Positions 25,270 through 36,798 are shown, numbered from the stretch's first letter. The stretch is DNA of 64,000 nucleotides from Margaritifera margaritifera (GCA_029931535.1 JAQPZY010001297.1:372001-436000); one strand, 5' to 3'. Program-made: numbers and translations. The notes: generated by a model not told the origin, from the letters alone.

Positions 25270-25810
25270 CAACCAGTCTCCATCCTTCTACTCCCAGATT
25301 TTCCTGGTACCAAAAAAAAGGGGTAAAGTTTTATCTAATTATCGACCTTTCCTCCCTGAGCATGTTTCTTCATGAGGAACCTTTCAAGGTGGAGATAATG
25401 TCCCCAATTAGGAATGCCATAAGACCCGGTGACTGAGCAGTTTCCAATTAACTTCAGGATGTGTACCTTCACATCCCTATCTTTCCTTCTCACAGGAAGT
25501 ACCTCCGAATTTGCTTTGATGGGGAGGTCATCCAATTTTGTGCTCTGCCATTTGGCCTAGACTCCACACTTGGAGCTTTTACCAGGGTCATGGGAGTAGT
25601 TGCAATCCCCATGTATGCCCCAAACCCCACTCCTATATGTTTGCAGACACATCTCATCTGGAACCGGATGGACTGATTCTTCAGGGTTTGTGGTCTCAAG
25701 AAGAATCTACCCTCCACATCAACAATTTGGAAATGAGGGCAGTGTTCTTAGCCCTTCAGAGGTGCATCGACAAAATAAGAGGTCACGAGGTCCCTGCGTG
25801 AGGTCCCTCC
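25270..25810 (+). pseudogene. DIRS reverse transcriptase/RNase H remnant with palm deletion, copy 1
   Basis: Motifs recognised are FPGTKKKG (copy 2 VVPKKGGKF), then LHIPIFP..RKYLRICFDG, VIQFCALPFGL and AFTRVMGVV. The last is fused directly to PMYAPNP, which lies just before the RNase H domain. Copy 2 has about 480 bp between these points, including the YFDD active site, so that segment is deleted here. RNase H follows with ESTLHINNLEMRAVFLALQ and a broken C-terminal half. Multiple frameshifts make it inactive. Confidence 0.8.
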
Positions 25811-26529
25811 AACAACACATTAGTAGTAGTGTACCTCAGGCGACAAGGACACACACATGCCTCTTCTCTCTGCATTGAGGGTTGGAACCTCCTTCGCTTG
25901 GAAACCTCAGAAGGGATTACTTTCTGAGTTCACCACATTCCTGGCTAAAAGAATATTTTTGTGGACAGTCTATCCAGAAGGGGCATGATAGTCCTCACAA
26001 AATGGTCTCTGCACCAATTTACAGCAGATTCATCATCCAGACTTTGGGGCCAACCCTTGGTGGACTTATTTGTGACAAGACTCAAAACTCCCCCTTTTTT
26101 ATCTTTTCCCCAGTCCCCAACCAGAGGGCCTGGGCAGTGGATGTTTTCAGCCTGAAATGGGATCGTCTGTTCGCATACGTCTTCACGCCCTTCAGGATGA
26201 TCCCACAAGTATATCAAAAATTAAGGACCTCCACTGCTCAGCTCATTTTGATAGCCCCTGTGTGACCCCACCAATCGTGGTTCAACAATCTTCTCAACCT
26301 GCTGGTAGACCAGCCTAGGGTATTACCCCAGAGGAGGGACCTTCTGTCACAGCAGAGGAGCTCTCTCCTACACAACAGCCCACAGATTCTCCACCTTCAC
26401 GCTTGGTTCATCCCAAATGATCTTTTTGCTAGGACAAGTTTTCAAATGGTCACCATGTGCCCAAAGTCTATGATGCAAAGTGAAGAATCTTTTGCAATTG
26501 GTGCTGTAGAAAATGTGTTAATCCTAGCT

Positions 26530-27420
26530 GTCCCTCTGTGAGTGCCGTGACTGATTTTCTTCTCTTCAGTTTTGAAGAGAGACAATGCTCGGTTTTTACT
26601 ATCAAGGACTGTAGAGCAGCCCTATCTAACACACACAAATTTTCAAAGGGCCCAGCCATTGGTGTGGACTCTCACATAGCAGACCTGATCAGATCTTTCA
26701 AGCTGCAAAAAAAAGTGTCTCGCTCACTAATGCTTAGATGGAATCTCTCATGTGTCTTAAGGTCTCGTACTAAAACCCCCAATGAACATTTGGGTGAAGC
26801 TTCTTTCGAGAACCTTACCCTCAAGGCTGTTTTCTTGTTGTCCTTAGTGTCTGCGAGATGAAAGAGCAAACTTCATGCTGTATCCATAGAGCAAGGCTGC
26901 CTAAGGTTCAATGGAAATTATGAGTCAGTTTCTCTCCTTTGTCACCAGATTTCTTAGAAGAAAAACCAGCTTCCATCGGTTGCTCCACTCCCAGTTGAGA
27001 TCCCCAGTCTCAGTTGTATCTGTGCTGGGGATGATTAGGATATACATTTATGCCCAGTTAGGGCTTTACATTTTTATTTGGCAGCTTCTAAAGGGAGAAG
27101 AAAGGGTAGAAAGCATCTTTTCCTCCCCCATAAGGGCTCAGTTGATATTTCAGCTTCCACCATTTCAAGGTGGATTACCATAACTATTAAGAGCTTATCA
27201 GTCCCTTACCGAGAGGGCCTTTTCATTCATGAAGATTAAAACTCATGAGGTTTGAGCCATTGCTACCTCATGGGCCATTCTAACTCATTTGTCTCGGAAG
27301 GATGTGATGAAAGCCATGTTTTGATGATCTCACATGACCTCCTCCTTAGCTCACCAAAGCAAAGGCATATTTTCTTTGGGGCCAATAGTCTTTGCACAAT
27401 AAGAGTCCCATGCAAATGCC
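26530..27420 (+). pseudogene. DIRS tyrosine recombinase remnant, copy 1
   Basis: Pieces in shifting frames match copy 2: FSFEERQCSVFTIKDCRAAL (copy 2 FEERQCSVSTIKGYRAAL), a LRDERANF block, SFMKIKTHEV then a stop, AIATSWAILTHLS, and GIFSLGP at the end. The catalytic HxxR box reads H-E-V-stop; copy 2 reads H-E-A-R. The change CGA to TGA is a CpG-type transition. The tyrosine segment is also partly deleted. Tyrosine recombinases insert the DIRS circle into the genome, and this copy cannot. Confidence 0.78.
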
Positions 27421-27527
27421 ATCTGGCAATAGTCTACACTGTTACAGTGAGGGTGGGTATTCCTTTTTTGTTTTTCTTCACCTGTTGTGGGATCAGCTAC
27501 CTCCAACTGAACTGGCAAATTCAGCTG

Positions 27528-27629
27528 TGCAATAGCAACAGATTATGTATTACTGATATTAAAATGTAGTTGTGGGGGGGGGATAAAACTAATTTTAATG
27601 ATGTAATACTTACCTGTTGCTTTTGCCAG
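27528..27629 (+). repeat. Internal complementary region of DIRS copy 1
   Basis: 27528-27564 (TGCAATAGCAACAG...ACTGATATTAAAA) is complementary to the left element end at 20653-20690. 27565-27629 (GTAGTTGTGGGGG...TACTTACCTGTTGC) is complementary to the right end at 27815-28003. The two halves join at AAAATGTAGT, reading across a circle junction of the two termini, as in DIRS-1. Confidence 0.85.
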
Positions 27630-27689
27630 ATTCCCTCCTCCTGCCTCACACTGATGTCCCACTTGCTAATGGCTATGACCTGAAAAAGA

Positions 27690-28006
27690 CTAAGAACTAG
27701 TGCACATGGGCCAGAAGCTACAGGTTGGACTTCAGAACATTCTGGAGTCACCCTATGGGAGGATAAATTCTCATTATATGGTCGAGGGTATTTTCCATCC
27801 AGAAAAGAGTAAGCTACACAATAGCAACAGGTAAGTATTACATCATTAAAATTATTACACAATAGCAACAGGTAAGTATTACATCATTAAAATTATTACA
27901 CAATAGCAACAGGTAAGTATTACATCATTAAAATTATTACACAATAGCAACAGGTAAGTATTACATCATTAAAAGTAGTTTGACCCCCACAAAAAAACTA
28001 CATTTT
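27690..28006 (+). repeat. Right inverted terminal repeat of DIRS copy 1, with a 41-bp tandem expansion
   Basis: 27700-27815 pairs with the left terminal repeat. The outer part AATAGCAACAGGTAAGTATT is then repeated four times at a 41-bp period (27815-27975), before the true end with CCCCCACAAAAAAACTAC. Copy 2 has a single unit here, so the expansion happened after insertion or within this lineage. Confidence 0.88.
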
Positions 28007-28159
28007 CTTTAAAGAAATTATAGTAACAGTAAAATCTGCTGGTACAGTTTTGAAAAAAGACAAAGATGTTAAAAAAAGAGATAATATGAATAAAGCCAGA
28101 ACTTTACAATGTACTCCAAAAGTATAAAACATCATATTTTTATCCCCTTATCAATGAAG

Positions 28160-29430
28160 GTAGGAAGAGATATAGCATTTTGTGTGTTTGTTCATTCAAT
28201 ATTGCTCCTTTAATATATTGAACACTATTTTACTTAAACTTATGAAAATTTGTATGTATTTGCATCTCTGGAAGAGTAACTCAGTCATACCAAATTTGGG
28301 TCACTGTGACCTAATTTGCATGCTCAAGGGACTTTCATATTTTCATTTGTTTGTTTGTCACACCCTCAATATCTTTAACTATTTCAGCTACATATGAAAA
28401 TTGGTATATTGAAACATCAGCATGAAAGTAACTCAACCATACAACAACTAGGTAAATGTGACCTAATTTGCACTCTTGAGTGACTTATATATTTTTAGCT
28501 ATTCACAGAAATGGCAGCCATTCTGAATTTTGCAGAATCATTGGCAAGTTTTAGTGAAAATTCTTCATTCCAAATTATACTGATACAATTCTGGAAAATA
28601 AATGCATGGGATTAAATTTTGAACATGAGTTTTCTATGTGGACACAAGGATAAAATGTAATACACTGGTATATAAAAGGTAGTTTCTTAGTGTTAAAAAA
28701 CATAATGTACATAACAAGAAACCAGTTGATTAAATTGTAATTAGGTTAAAAATGGTGGCAGAGGTGAAGAGAAAAATAATTCCTGAGGACTAATGTTTAT
28801 AGTTATTGTTTTGGCCAGATATGTACAAGGAATTCAAGGTTCTGGAATTAGAGGAATGGATTCACTGTTTATTATCAATGGATCTTTTCTGTTTCTGCCT
28901 GTGTACAGGTATGTATTGGCCTGTAGGAAGATGCAACTTATTTGTATGGTTTGTTACTTTTAATGATAGGCTGTCACTTTTTAACCCCTATAAATATTTT
29001 GATGAAACTTTATCAAGGTCAACACCTTAACATACATTAAAGTCCCTAGTTCAATGGTCAAAGTCAGATTTTGGAAAAAGGTCATGAGACTGGCATATAA
29101 TGTGCCTTTTGTGGTACACTTGTTTATTTTTAGCTATGTGTTTACATTCTTAATATCTTAGACCCTATTTTACCTCACATATAAAAATTGCAATGTGGTT
29201 GCATACCTAGGTGAGTAATCCTACCATATCAAAACTAAGTCATTGTGACCTAATTTTCACTTTTAAGTGACATTTTTGTTTTCAGCTATCATTTTGTTAC
29301 ATCCTTAACATCTTGGACCATATTTGACCTGCACTTATGATACTTGGTATGTGGAGGCATCTCAAGGAGGGTATCTTAACCACACTAAAAGTAGTTCACT
29401 GTGACCTAATTTTCCAGCTTAAGTGACTAT
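28160..29430. repeat. Diverged array, period about 130-160 bp, with GGTCACTGTGACC
   Basis: Degenerate units share ACTTATGAAAATTTGTATG-like, GAGTAACTCA.CCATAC, and GTGACCTAATTTGCA.TCT phrases, seen near 28240, 28400, 29190 and 29390. One unit carries an exact GGTCACTGTGACC palindrome near 28307. No conserved coding frame crosses the units. Confidence 0.65.
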
Positions 29431-30340
29431 GGTATTTTTTTCTATATTTGCCTGTATATTGTTGGCTATTCCAAATGTGATCCTGTTGGCAAGGAGATTC
29501 ATATTGACATTTAAACAGCTTGCATAAATTGGCAAACAATTTACTATCTCTTTTGACTTTTAAAACTTGAATACCATATGTTTTTTTCAAAATAGCCCAT
29601 TAAAGCAGGTCTGTTTCATAAACGAGAATTTTAAAATTGTTGAAAATTTAAATTTAATGTGGATAAATGCCTTTAGTGCTGTCAGATTCATCACATTTTT
29701 CTGCAAGAAATATTTCTTGATGAATGCAGTGAGCTTTGGCAGATGTTAACTGAATTGTACCTAACTTGTGTTCGCAAGATTGAATATGCAATTTCATGGC
29801 AATTACAAACCAGCATAACAAGGCAGAAATGAGCCAAAGTCAACATTGAACATGTAACACAAGACACGCAAAAAGTGCAGAGAATGCAATATCTCCACAC
29901 TGGTGCTGACATAACCAATGTATTACACCTCGACCAGTGGAGAATTGTTAGAATTCACTATAATTTAGCATGATGTTTAAAATGATATCCCAGAGTGTTG
30001 CATTACAGCATCTGCACTTCCCTTTTGAAGTTGACCAATAAATTTTCATTGGTATAAAAATGTGAATGCATTTCATATTGATGTCATTCAATGTAAGTTC
30101 TATAAATGTCATGTGTTGAAAGTATTTACAAGTCTGCCAAACATAATTTAAATATAATAGCTTCTTGGCTTTGCACTCCAGTTTGTGATTTGAATTTGAC
30201 AATATCTGATTAGAATTTTAACCAAAGTCATGGTGATTATTAGTATAAAATTGAGCTTTTGCAGTTTAATGTTAATGTGAGAAGTATCTTATGTGACTGA
30301 ACAATAAAACAGTGTTATTGTATCTGTGCAATATTTGCAT
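29431..30340. other. No gene recognised
   Basis: AT-rich sequence; short frames have no family motif. No repeat periodicity or transposon end was recognised. Confidence 0.45.
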
Positions 30341-30344
30341 ACTA

Positions 30345-30551
30345 TTGACACTGAGTCACAAAACACTTCAGTACTCAATTTCTCATCTGCCATTGCCTGA
30401 TGCACTGGCAGATCTGGTTCTGTGCAGTTTGTCAGGAGTAATAAATAGAATAAACAACATAGACCCTGATCTGCTGGCATATTATGCAATGGCAGATCAG
30501 TGTCTATAGTGTGTGCAGTTGGACTTGACTTACAAGTGAGTATATACAGTA
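30345..30551 (-). mobile_element. Double-hairpin MITE, reverse-oriented copy
   Basis: The order of blocks (CATCTGCCATTGCCTGATG, then GCAGATCTGGTTCTGTG, then CATAGACCCTGATCTGC, then TGGCAGATCAGTGTCTATAG) is the reverse complement of the copy at 58887-59108. The right end TATATACAGTA is preserved, but the left end is degraded. Each half is a short palindrome, so two hairpins lie in tandem. Confidence 0.7.
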
Positions 30552-30643
30552 GTACTACAATAGGGACTTTAGGTGCCATGTGGTTATGGCAGGAAAAGGG
30601 TCAAAAGATGAAATTTGTAATCAGTATGTGTTTACTTCCCCAT

Positions 30644-30936
30644 AAGCCTGTTTTTGGTATTTATACTAAGAATACAGGGTTAGCAGCTAAAGTCCTGTTT
30701 TTGCTATTTATACTAAGAATGCAGGGTTAGCAGCTAAAGTCCTGTTTTTGGTATTTATACTAAGAATGCAGGGTTAGCAGCTAAAGTCCTGTTTTTGGTA
30801 TTTATACTAAGAATGCAGGGTTAGCAGCTAAAGTCCTGTTTTTGGTGTTTATACTAAGAATGCAGGGTTAGCAGCTAAAGTCCTGTTTTTGGTATTTATA
30901 CTAAGAATGCAGGGTTAGCAGCTAAAGTCCTGTTTT
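30644..30936. repeat. 47-bp minisatellite, about 6 units
   Basis: The unit is GTCCTGTTTTTGGTATTTAT followed by ACTAAGAATGCAGGG and TTAGCAGCTAAA. Units are nearly identical, with single changes (GCTATT, GGTGTT, AATACAGG in the first). Confidence 0.95.
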
Positions 30937-31000
30937 GAGATGAGAATCTCTAGGGCTGTGTGGCAAAATAGGTGTGAGAGCATATAGGGGTGGAATCTAT

Positions 31001-31250
31001 GGCAAAATGTTTCACATCCCTCCAGATCATGATGGGGACTTATAAAATGTTTCACATCCCTCCAGATCATGATGGGGACTTGTAAAAATTGTCACATCTC
31101 TCCAGATCATGATGGGGACTTATAAAATGTTTCACATCCCTCCAGATCATGATGGGGATTTATAAAATGTTTCACATCCCTCCAGATCATGATGGGGACT
31201 TATAAAATGTTTCACATCCCTCCAGATCATGATGGGGACTTATAAAATGT
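31001..31250. repeat. 40-bp minisatellite, about 6 units
   Basis: The unit is AAAATGTTTCACATCCCTCC followed by AGATCATGATGGGGACTTAT. One unit differs by GTAAAAATTGTCACATCTC. It lies just downstream of the 47-bp array but has an unrelated unit. Confidence 0.95.
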
Positions 31251-31569
31251 TAATATATATGGTAAGATTGCAATAGTTGAGAAAAGGGCTGAAGAGTACA
31301 ATGAAGGAAAAAAACAACAAAAGAAAAACATAACAGTGATATGTAATGGAAATCAGAGTAGATGTCAGAATTTACACTGCATGACATGATAAAAGGAAAT
31401 AAAGCTTTAGTGAGCTGAAGTAGTAGGTACTTGTGGTGCTTCATACATCCCTATCTAATGACATTCTCCAGATTAAACAGTCTCTGCAAAATGAACTATT
31501 TCTCAAATTAATCTGACATGACATACCTTGAATTCTTTGATCTTGCTCATAATTTGAGTATGTATGTAT

Positions 31570-34500
31570 GTCTGCATAGGGTTTAATAACACATAAGCAC
31601 AATACTGGCTATATAGTGCCAATTACAAATTAGGTTACAAAATGTGAAGTTAAAAATTTTAAAAAACATTAGGATGATAAACAATTCCAAATAAATGAAA
31701 ACATGTACAGCAGGGGTGTCAAACATACGGCCTGTGGGCCGGATACAGCCTCCAAACTCATTATTTATTATTATTATTTATTATTATTTATATAAAATCT
31801 GGCCTGCCATAGCAAATGAGTTTGACACCCCTGATGTACAGTGTTGTTGTACAAGATAAAAGCTAAAGGGTAAACATGTTAAATTACTTTAAATGGTATA
31901 TACAATAAAAATGCAAACAAAATCCTTAAAATATGTAGGGTAAAAAAATGTTATATAAACTGCATTCCTTTAAAAAGTTCAAGGTTTTCTGTGGTAGTAC
32001 ATCATCAGCTAGCTTTTTAATTGAGTTCACTTAAAAAACCTTATGTCTTACAGTGTGGAAGTTGATACACTCAAAAAGAATGCGTTTTACTGTCAGTGGA
32101 CTTTGCACGGTATGCATTCTGGTTGAGTTTCACTCATCAGTTGGTATGCATGTGTCTGGTGTGTGTGTGTGCCCTATAGTGGCACAGTACCATCTTATCT
32201 CATTGATTTGATCTGTTTGAGGGGTGCTTCTCTTCAATGATGGGTTTGATGTTCAGAAGCTTGTTTGTGCAGTTTCCATTCTGTATATGTTCCAGTTACT
32301 TAGAACATGCTGATTTATATAATATTTTTAAAAAGTAGATGGAATCTTCCATTCAGAAACAGGTGACTGCAGGGCAGCTTTGGCTGCTTTATCTGCCCTT
32401 TCAATATCCTTAATACCAATGTGACTAGGCAGCCAACAATACTGAATACTTTTTCCAGATTATATGAACAAATCATGTTTCTGTAAGCTTTGGGATATTA
32501 ATAGGTTGTAAAATTTAATGTTTTGCAAGGTTTTCAGCATGGAAATGGAATCCGAAAAGATGATGAAATCTGTTTATTGAGTGGTTTAAATGTACCATAG
32601 TTTAAAGATTTGAGTTATGGCTGTAATTTCTGCAGGAAAAATGTACGCTTTATCCAGTAACTGGCTCAAGATTGTGTCATGGGGTGTTGCAATTGCAACT
32701 ACAGCCTAGTCTCCAGCTCTCAAGTCATCTGTATACAGGGATGTACATGGATCACTACAAATGGGGATTCTGATTTCATCGATTTCACAATGAAAAACTG
32801 GAATATTGGATAAGGGCTTTTTGTAGTGGCAAAGATCATATATTATTTTGAGGGTTTTTTATAACCAATGTGGTAATTTGGGAATGGATCATTTTTAGTA
32901 ATGGCAAGATAGATTTTTGCAGCTTTTATATGTGGTTGAATTCATATGCTGTAAGGTGGAATTAATTTTGGTTTCTGATCATACAAGGTTTAGTATTTGG
33001 GCCTAAAGACAACATCATAACTATATGTGGGATTAGATGGATTAGTGGGATTAGATGGATTGGAGGAAAATTTGGTAGTATACTGAAGAGCCAATTTTGT
33101 TTGTCTGAGATAAAGTGTGGTTCATTTGCCTCGCCATAGAGACTTTCTAAAGGGAAAGTTTCAAATGCTACTACACACAGTCTGAATTCATGTTTGTGTA
33201 TCGGGTTAAGCATCTGCAGGTAAGATTTGTGAGCTCATCCATACACAATCCACAGTTGAACCATAGTCAGGTTTAGATCTTATTAAAGTCCTGTTTAACC
33301 AGAGTTAGAACTTCGATCTGCATGTACCCAATCCATGTTTGCCATGCCTAATATTAAATCCAGGGCTTTTTGACATTTGTCCCCAAGGTATCTAGTATGA
33401 TCAAGGAAAGGTTAGTTTATGGTCAAAAACAAGTCCTAAAAGTTTGGTCTCCTCCGCAACAGGAATTAAAGAACTGTTAAGATGGAATTTTAGGTCATCG
33501 TGAATTTTAAATAATCAGCAGAACTGCATACACGCAATTGTAGACTTTGAAAATTGGTACCAATTTTCTTATGAACATATTTGAAATATGTTGAGGCATA
33601 TCTGTAGTTGACATTCAACAGTATGCATACTTTTTTAACTGGAGCAGATCAAAAAGTCATCAACGTATAACAAGTAGTCAGTTCCCTGAGGTACACCAGT
33701 TTCCTGAATCCTGAGGATATCAACTTTCAGAAAGGGTGGAATCTACCTTAACTCTGACATTTCTATCTTTCAAAAAGTTTTATATAAAGGTAGGTAGGCA
33801 ACTCATATTTCTATGTGGTGTCATAAGCCTTCTCCAAATCAAAATAGATGACTTTTATGTGTTCTTTCTTTTTGAAAGCTTCTCTAATAAATGTGTCAAG
33901 TCTGACTAGATGGTCTGTTACGTTTTTCTGACATCTGAATCCACATTGAAAGTCTGATAGTATTTGATTGGATTCAAGATATCAGTTGAGTCTATCACTT
34001 ATCATTCATTCCATGGTTTTGCAAATACAGATTGTTAGTGATATGGGATGATAGTTGCAAGGTCAGTATGGTCCTTTCCAGCTTTGGGTACTGGTATCAC
34101 TGTTATCTTAATGGCAGTAAGTTTCCCATTTTTTTACAAAATTGTTGGATGTGTATTGAGAGTTGTATCAGGTAAGTGTTTCAGAAATTATGTTAGTAAA
34201 TAAGAGTATCAAATCAGCTACATTTTTTAAATGATCAGCTGTCAAATTTGATTCACAGTGAGACTGAAATATATGTCAGTCTACCTTATTTAATTTGTAT
34301 CTCAGGCCTAACGTTTGAGATTTGGGTATATTGCTTCTTAAGTATATTGGAAAGTGGTCACTACCACAGAGATGTCACTCACTTCACAAGAGAAGTAAAA
34401 GTGATGGATTGCAGATGGTCAGATCTAACGATAAGTAGGATCCTGTGGCAGGATGCATGTAGTATATGACTTATTTTTAAAAAGACAAAAATTATGTTTT

Positions 34501-34600
34501 GAAATGAGGTCCTCTGTTTTCTTCCCTGTCATAGTTATCTTTGCAGCCCCAAAGTGTCAGGTGGCCATTAAAATCTCCAAGTGGAATAAATGCACTGTAT
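31570..34600 (-). mobile_element. Jockey-type non-LTR retrotransposon (LINE) relic
   Basis: On the minus strand, in order: an endonuclease piece with GDFNGHLTLWGCKD (about 34590-34535) and ATGSYLSLDLTI, the active-site region of APE-type endonucleases; reverse transcriptase with VIPVPKAGKDH (about 34090), a QCGFRC-like block, LEKAYDT-like sequence and LLYVDDFLI with YVDD at 33656-33667; then LNPIHKHEFRLC and FPLESLYGEANEP (33213-32962); and an RNase H piece with FIIFSDS, WLPSHIGIKDIERADKA (about 32550-32380). The 3' UTR ends near 31570 with TATAGCCAGTATTGTGCTT and TTAAACCC. Many stops and frameshifts show it is dead. The N-terminus of the endonuclease is replaced by the repeat array from 34600. 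Such elements copy their RNA at a nicked target. Confidence 0.85.
31711..31833. mobile_element. hAT-family MITE with perfect 8-bp target duplication
   Basis: The ends CAGGGGTGTCAAAC and (reverse-complemented) CAGGGGTGTCAAACTCATT are inverted repeats. The element is 123 bp and ends in TTTGACACCCCTG. The flanks are ATGTACAG on both sides (31703-31710 and 31834-31841), the 8-bp duplication expected of hAT transposases. The interior is an AT-rich TTATTATTATT stretch between complementary GGCC.GT arms. It sits inside the 3' UTR of the LINE relic, so it inserted later. Confidence 0.95.
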
Positions 34601-35710
34601 CCATCTGTCTGTCTCATTGGGGTAAGGAAGAACTCAATCAATCGCAGTGTCAAAAGTCAAGGTAACTGTCACCGAAAGAAGGAAATTGGTTTCCACATAA
34701 TAACTGGAATTCTCAACCATCTACAGTTACCAAACTTTGTGGATGACTTGCACTTGGACTAAGGAAGAACGTTATTGATTTCAGGTCAAAAGGTCGAGAG
34801 TCATGGTTACTGTGACCAAGAGAAGTAAACTGATTCTGCACAATAACTCAAGCTCTCCAGGGTCTACAGTTACCAAACTTTGTGGATGGCTTGCATGTTA
34901 GGTAAGATAGAACCCTGTTGATTTTGGAATCAGTCAAAGTCACTGGCTGAAAATAGAAGAATGGTTTCTGTACCATGACTCCAGTTCTCCACTTCTACAG
35001 TTACCAAACATTGTGGATGATTTACAGTTGGGCTAAGGAAGAACTGTATTGTTTTCATGTTATAAAGGTAAAGGTCAAGGTTACTTTGACAGAGGGAAGA
35101 AAAATGTTTTCCACACAATTACTCGAGCTCTCCATGATCTACAGTTACCAAACTTTGTGGATGACTTGCACTTAGGGTAAGAAATAACCCTATCAATTTC
35201 AGGGTCAAAGGTCAAGGTCACTGTGACTAAAAGAAGATTATTGATTTGTGCACAATAATATTAGTTCTGCATCACATACCGGGGCCAAACTCTGGACATC
35301 CAGTTTCTGTACACATATTTTCAGTTATCAACCATGTATCTTCATCAAAGTTTGTTGATGACTTACATGTTCAGTAAGAAAGAAACCTATTGATTTTGGG
35401 GTCCAAAAACAGCAGGTTACTTTAAATATAGAAACAATTTTATGCATGATAACTTGTACTGTGACTAAAGTTTTTGGAGGGCTTGCATTTAATGTAATGA
35501 AGAGACCTAATGATTTGGGGGTCAAAGGTCAAGGCCATTGTCTCACAGAAAAATGGGTTTTGCAGAATAAGTTCCTTGACCAAACTGTGTGGATGGCTTG
35601 CATTTACAGTAATAAAAAACCCTACAGATTCTGGGGTCTAAAGGTCAGAGATCACGGTAATGGTAAGTCTAATAAGAAAGTAATGGTTTCTGCACATTAA
35701 GTTTAGTTCA
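34600..35710. repeat. Diverged array, period about 140-160 bp, with nuclear-receptor-like half sites
   Basis: At least seven units share CCAAACTTTGTGGATG, GACTTGCA, then TAAG.AAGAACCCTATTGATTT and AGGTCAAGGTCACTGTGAC. Best-preserved cores lie near 34790, 35070, 35212 and 35525. Units diverge by many substitutions and small gaps, so the array is old. It abuts and interrupts the LINE relic. Confidence 0.8.
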
Positions 35711-36079
35711 CGACTGCACACCTTGACCAACGGTTGAGATGATTGAGACCCCTTGGTCAGTAACCTCCCAAGTCAACCATTCCATACTAGTACCTACATA
35801 GAGAACTATAAAAAAATTGGGCAGGGGTAAAATATGCTGTTCATGGTATTCTTCTTCAGTATTTCTTGAAATGTAGCTGTAGGTTGTGCAATATTTTAGT
35901 TATTGTTTTCTTGTTAAAAAGCCCCCTAAAGGCAGACAGCAGTTGCTGTATCAGTCCTTTTAGTGCAAGGCTTATTTCACTAATATTTGGATTTAAACAT
36001 ATGTAATTCCAGTGAATAATGGTGTTAGGACTCATATTTATGAAAGTTGAGGAAGTGCAGGGCTTTTTGTAGCTTATCA

Positions 36080-36670
36080 GGTGTGTGATATAAGGGTGTT
36101 CTTTACCAGGTGTGTGATATAAGGGTGTTCACCACAAAGTCTTTTCAAAGTCTCTAGACTTCTAAACTTATTGAAGAGTTTCATGGAATCTTCAGATCCT
36201 TTCAGAAGTCTAGTAGATTCTTTAATCCTCTCTTTATTTGGGCCACCTTTAACTGGTTTTTCACTGGTAGTGTTGGATTTATTATTTGTCACACAGTTAC
36301 ACAGAGTACATATGTTTTCTGCTTCACTCTTGGTTTGGGTGGCTGATCACACTGATTTTTTAAGGTTCTAAACAGAACAGTTCAGATTTCCTTTAGTTGC
36401 AGTGCTGACCTCTAAAAGTCTGGAAACATATTGGAACTAAAGCTGTAATTGTCATAGCCCCTGCAGCTTGGTGTGACTAGCCGATTGATCAGACTGGGCC
36501 CTTCTGACTGCCCATCTAGCCTGAAGTTGAGGCTGAAGTAGTGTGTTACAGAGAAGTGGCAACACAGTCTAGCCTCTTTTCTGTTCAGTGACCAGGATCC
36601 TCTCCTACATTGACACATGCTGCAACCAATGGAAAACTGCTTGCCTCCATTAGTCACCTCTTATGACATG
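36080..36670 (-). mobile_element. Possible LINE ORF1 / 5' region relic
   Basis: A minus-strand frame at 36292-36077 reads KESTRLLKGSEDSMKLFNKF, a lysine-rich stretch like the end of Jockey-type ORF1 proteins. The 36415-36670 segment, read in minus, has TGTCATAAGAGGTGACTAAT, a phrase I associate with a dispersed molluscan repeat found upstream of LINE ORFs. With the array at 34.6-35.7 kb between them, this could be the 5' part of the LINE at 31.6-34.6 kb. The link is inferred. A 36-bp direct duplication (AGGTGTGTGATATAAGGGTG) lies at 36078-36140. Confidence 0.4.
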
Positions 36671-36674
36671 CAAT

Positions 36675-36798
36675 TCTGTATAAGCATGTACTGAACTCCC
36701 AGTTTTTGTATAAGCATGTACTGAACTCCCAGTTTCTGTATAAGCATGTACTGAACTCCCAGTTTCTGTATAAGCATGTACTGAACTCCCAGTTTCTG
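36675..36798. repeat. 30-bp minisatellite, 4 units
   Basis: The unit is CTGTATAAGCATGTACTGAA plus CTCCCAGTTT. The open frame across it (36706-36888) is due to the period being a multiple of three. Confidence 0.95.

Larger units (their letters stand above)
20653..28006 (+). mobile_element. DIRS-type tyrosine-recombinase retrotransposon, copy 1 (decayed)
   Basis: The element has the DIRS-1 layout: inverted terminal repeats (20653-20830 and 27690-28006), a gag-like region, reverse transcriptase, RNase H, a tyrosine recombinase, and an internal complementary region (27528-27629) that pairs with both outer ends. DIRS elements copy through a circular intermediate and integrate with a tyrosine recombinase, leaving no target duplication. 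At about 7.35 kb it is longer than typical DIRS elements because two minisatellites have expanded in its 5' half. Every reading frame has stops and frameshifts, and about 480 bp of the RT palm is deleted compared with copy 2. It cannot encode working proteins. Confidence 0.88.

Noticed and set aside
20653..28006. LTR (Gypsy or Copia) retrotransposon
   Set aside because: There are no direct long terminal repeats, protease or DDE integrase. The ends are inverted, and an HxxR/Y recombinase follows RNase H, as in DIRS.
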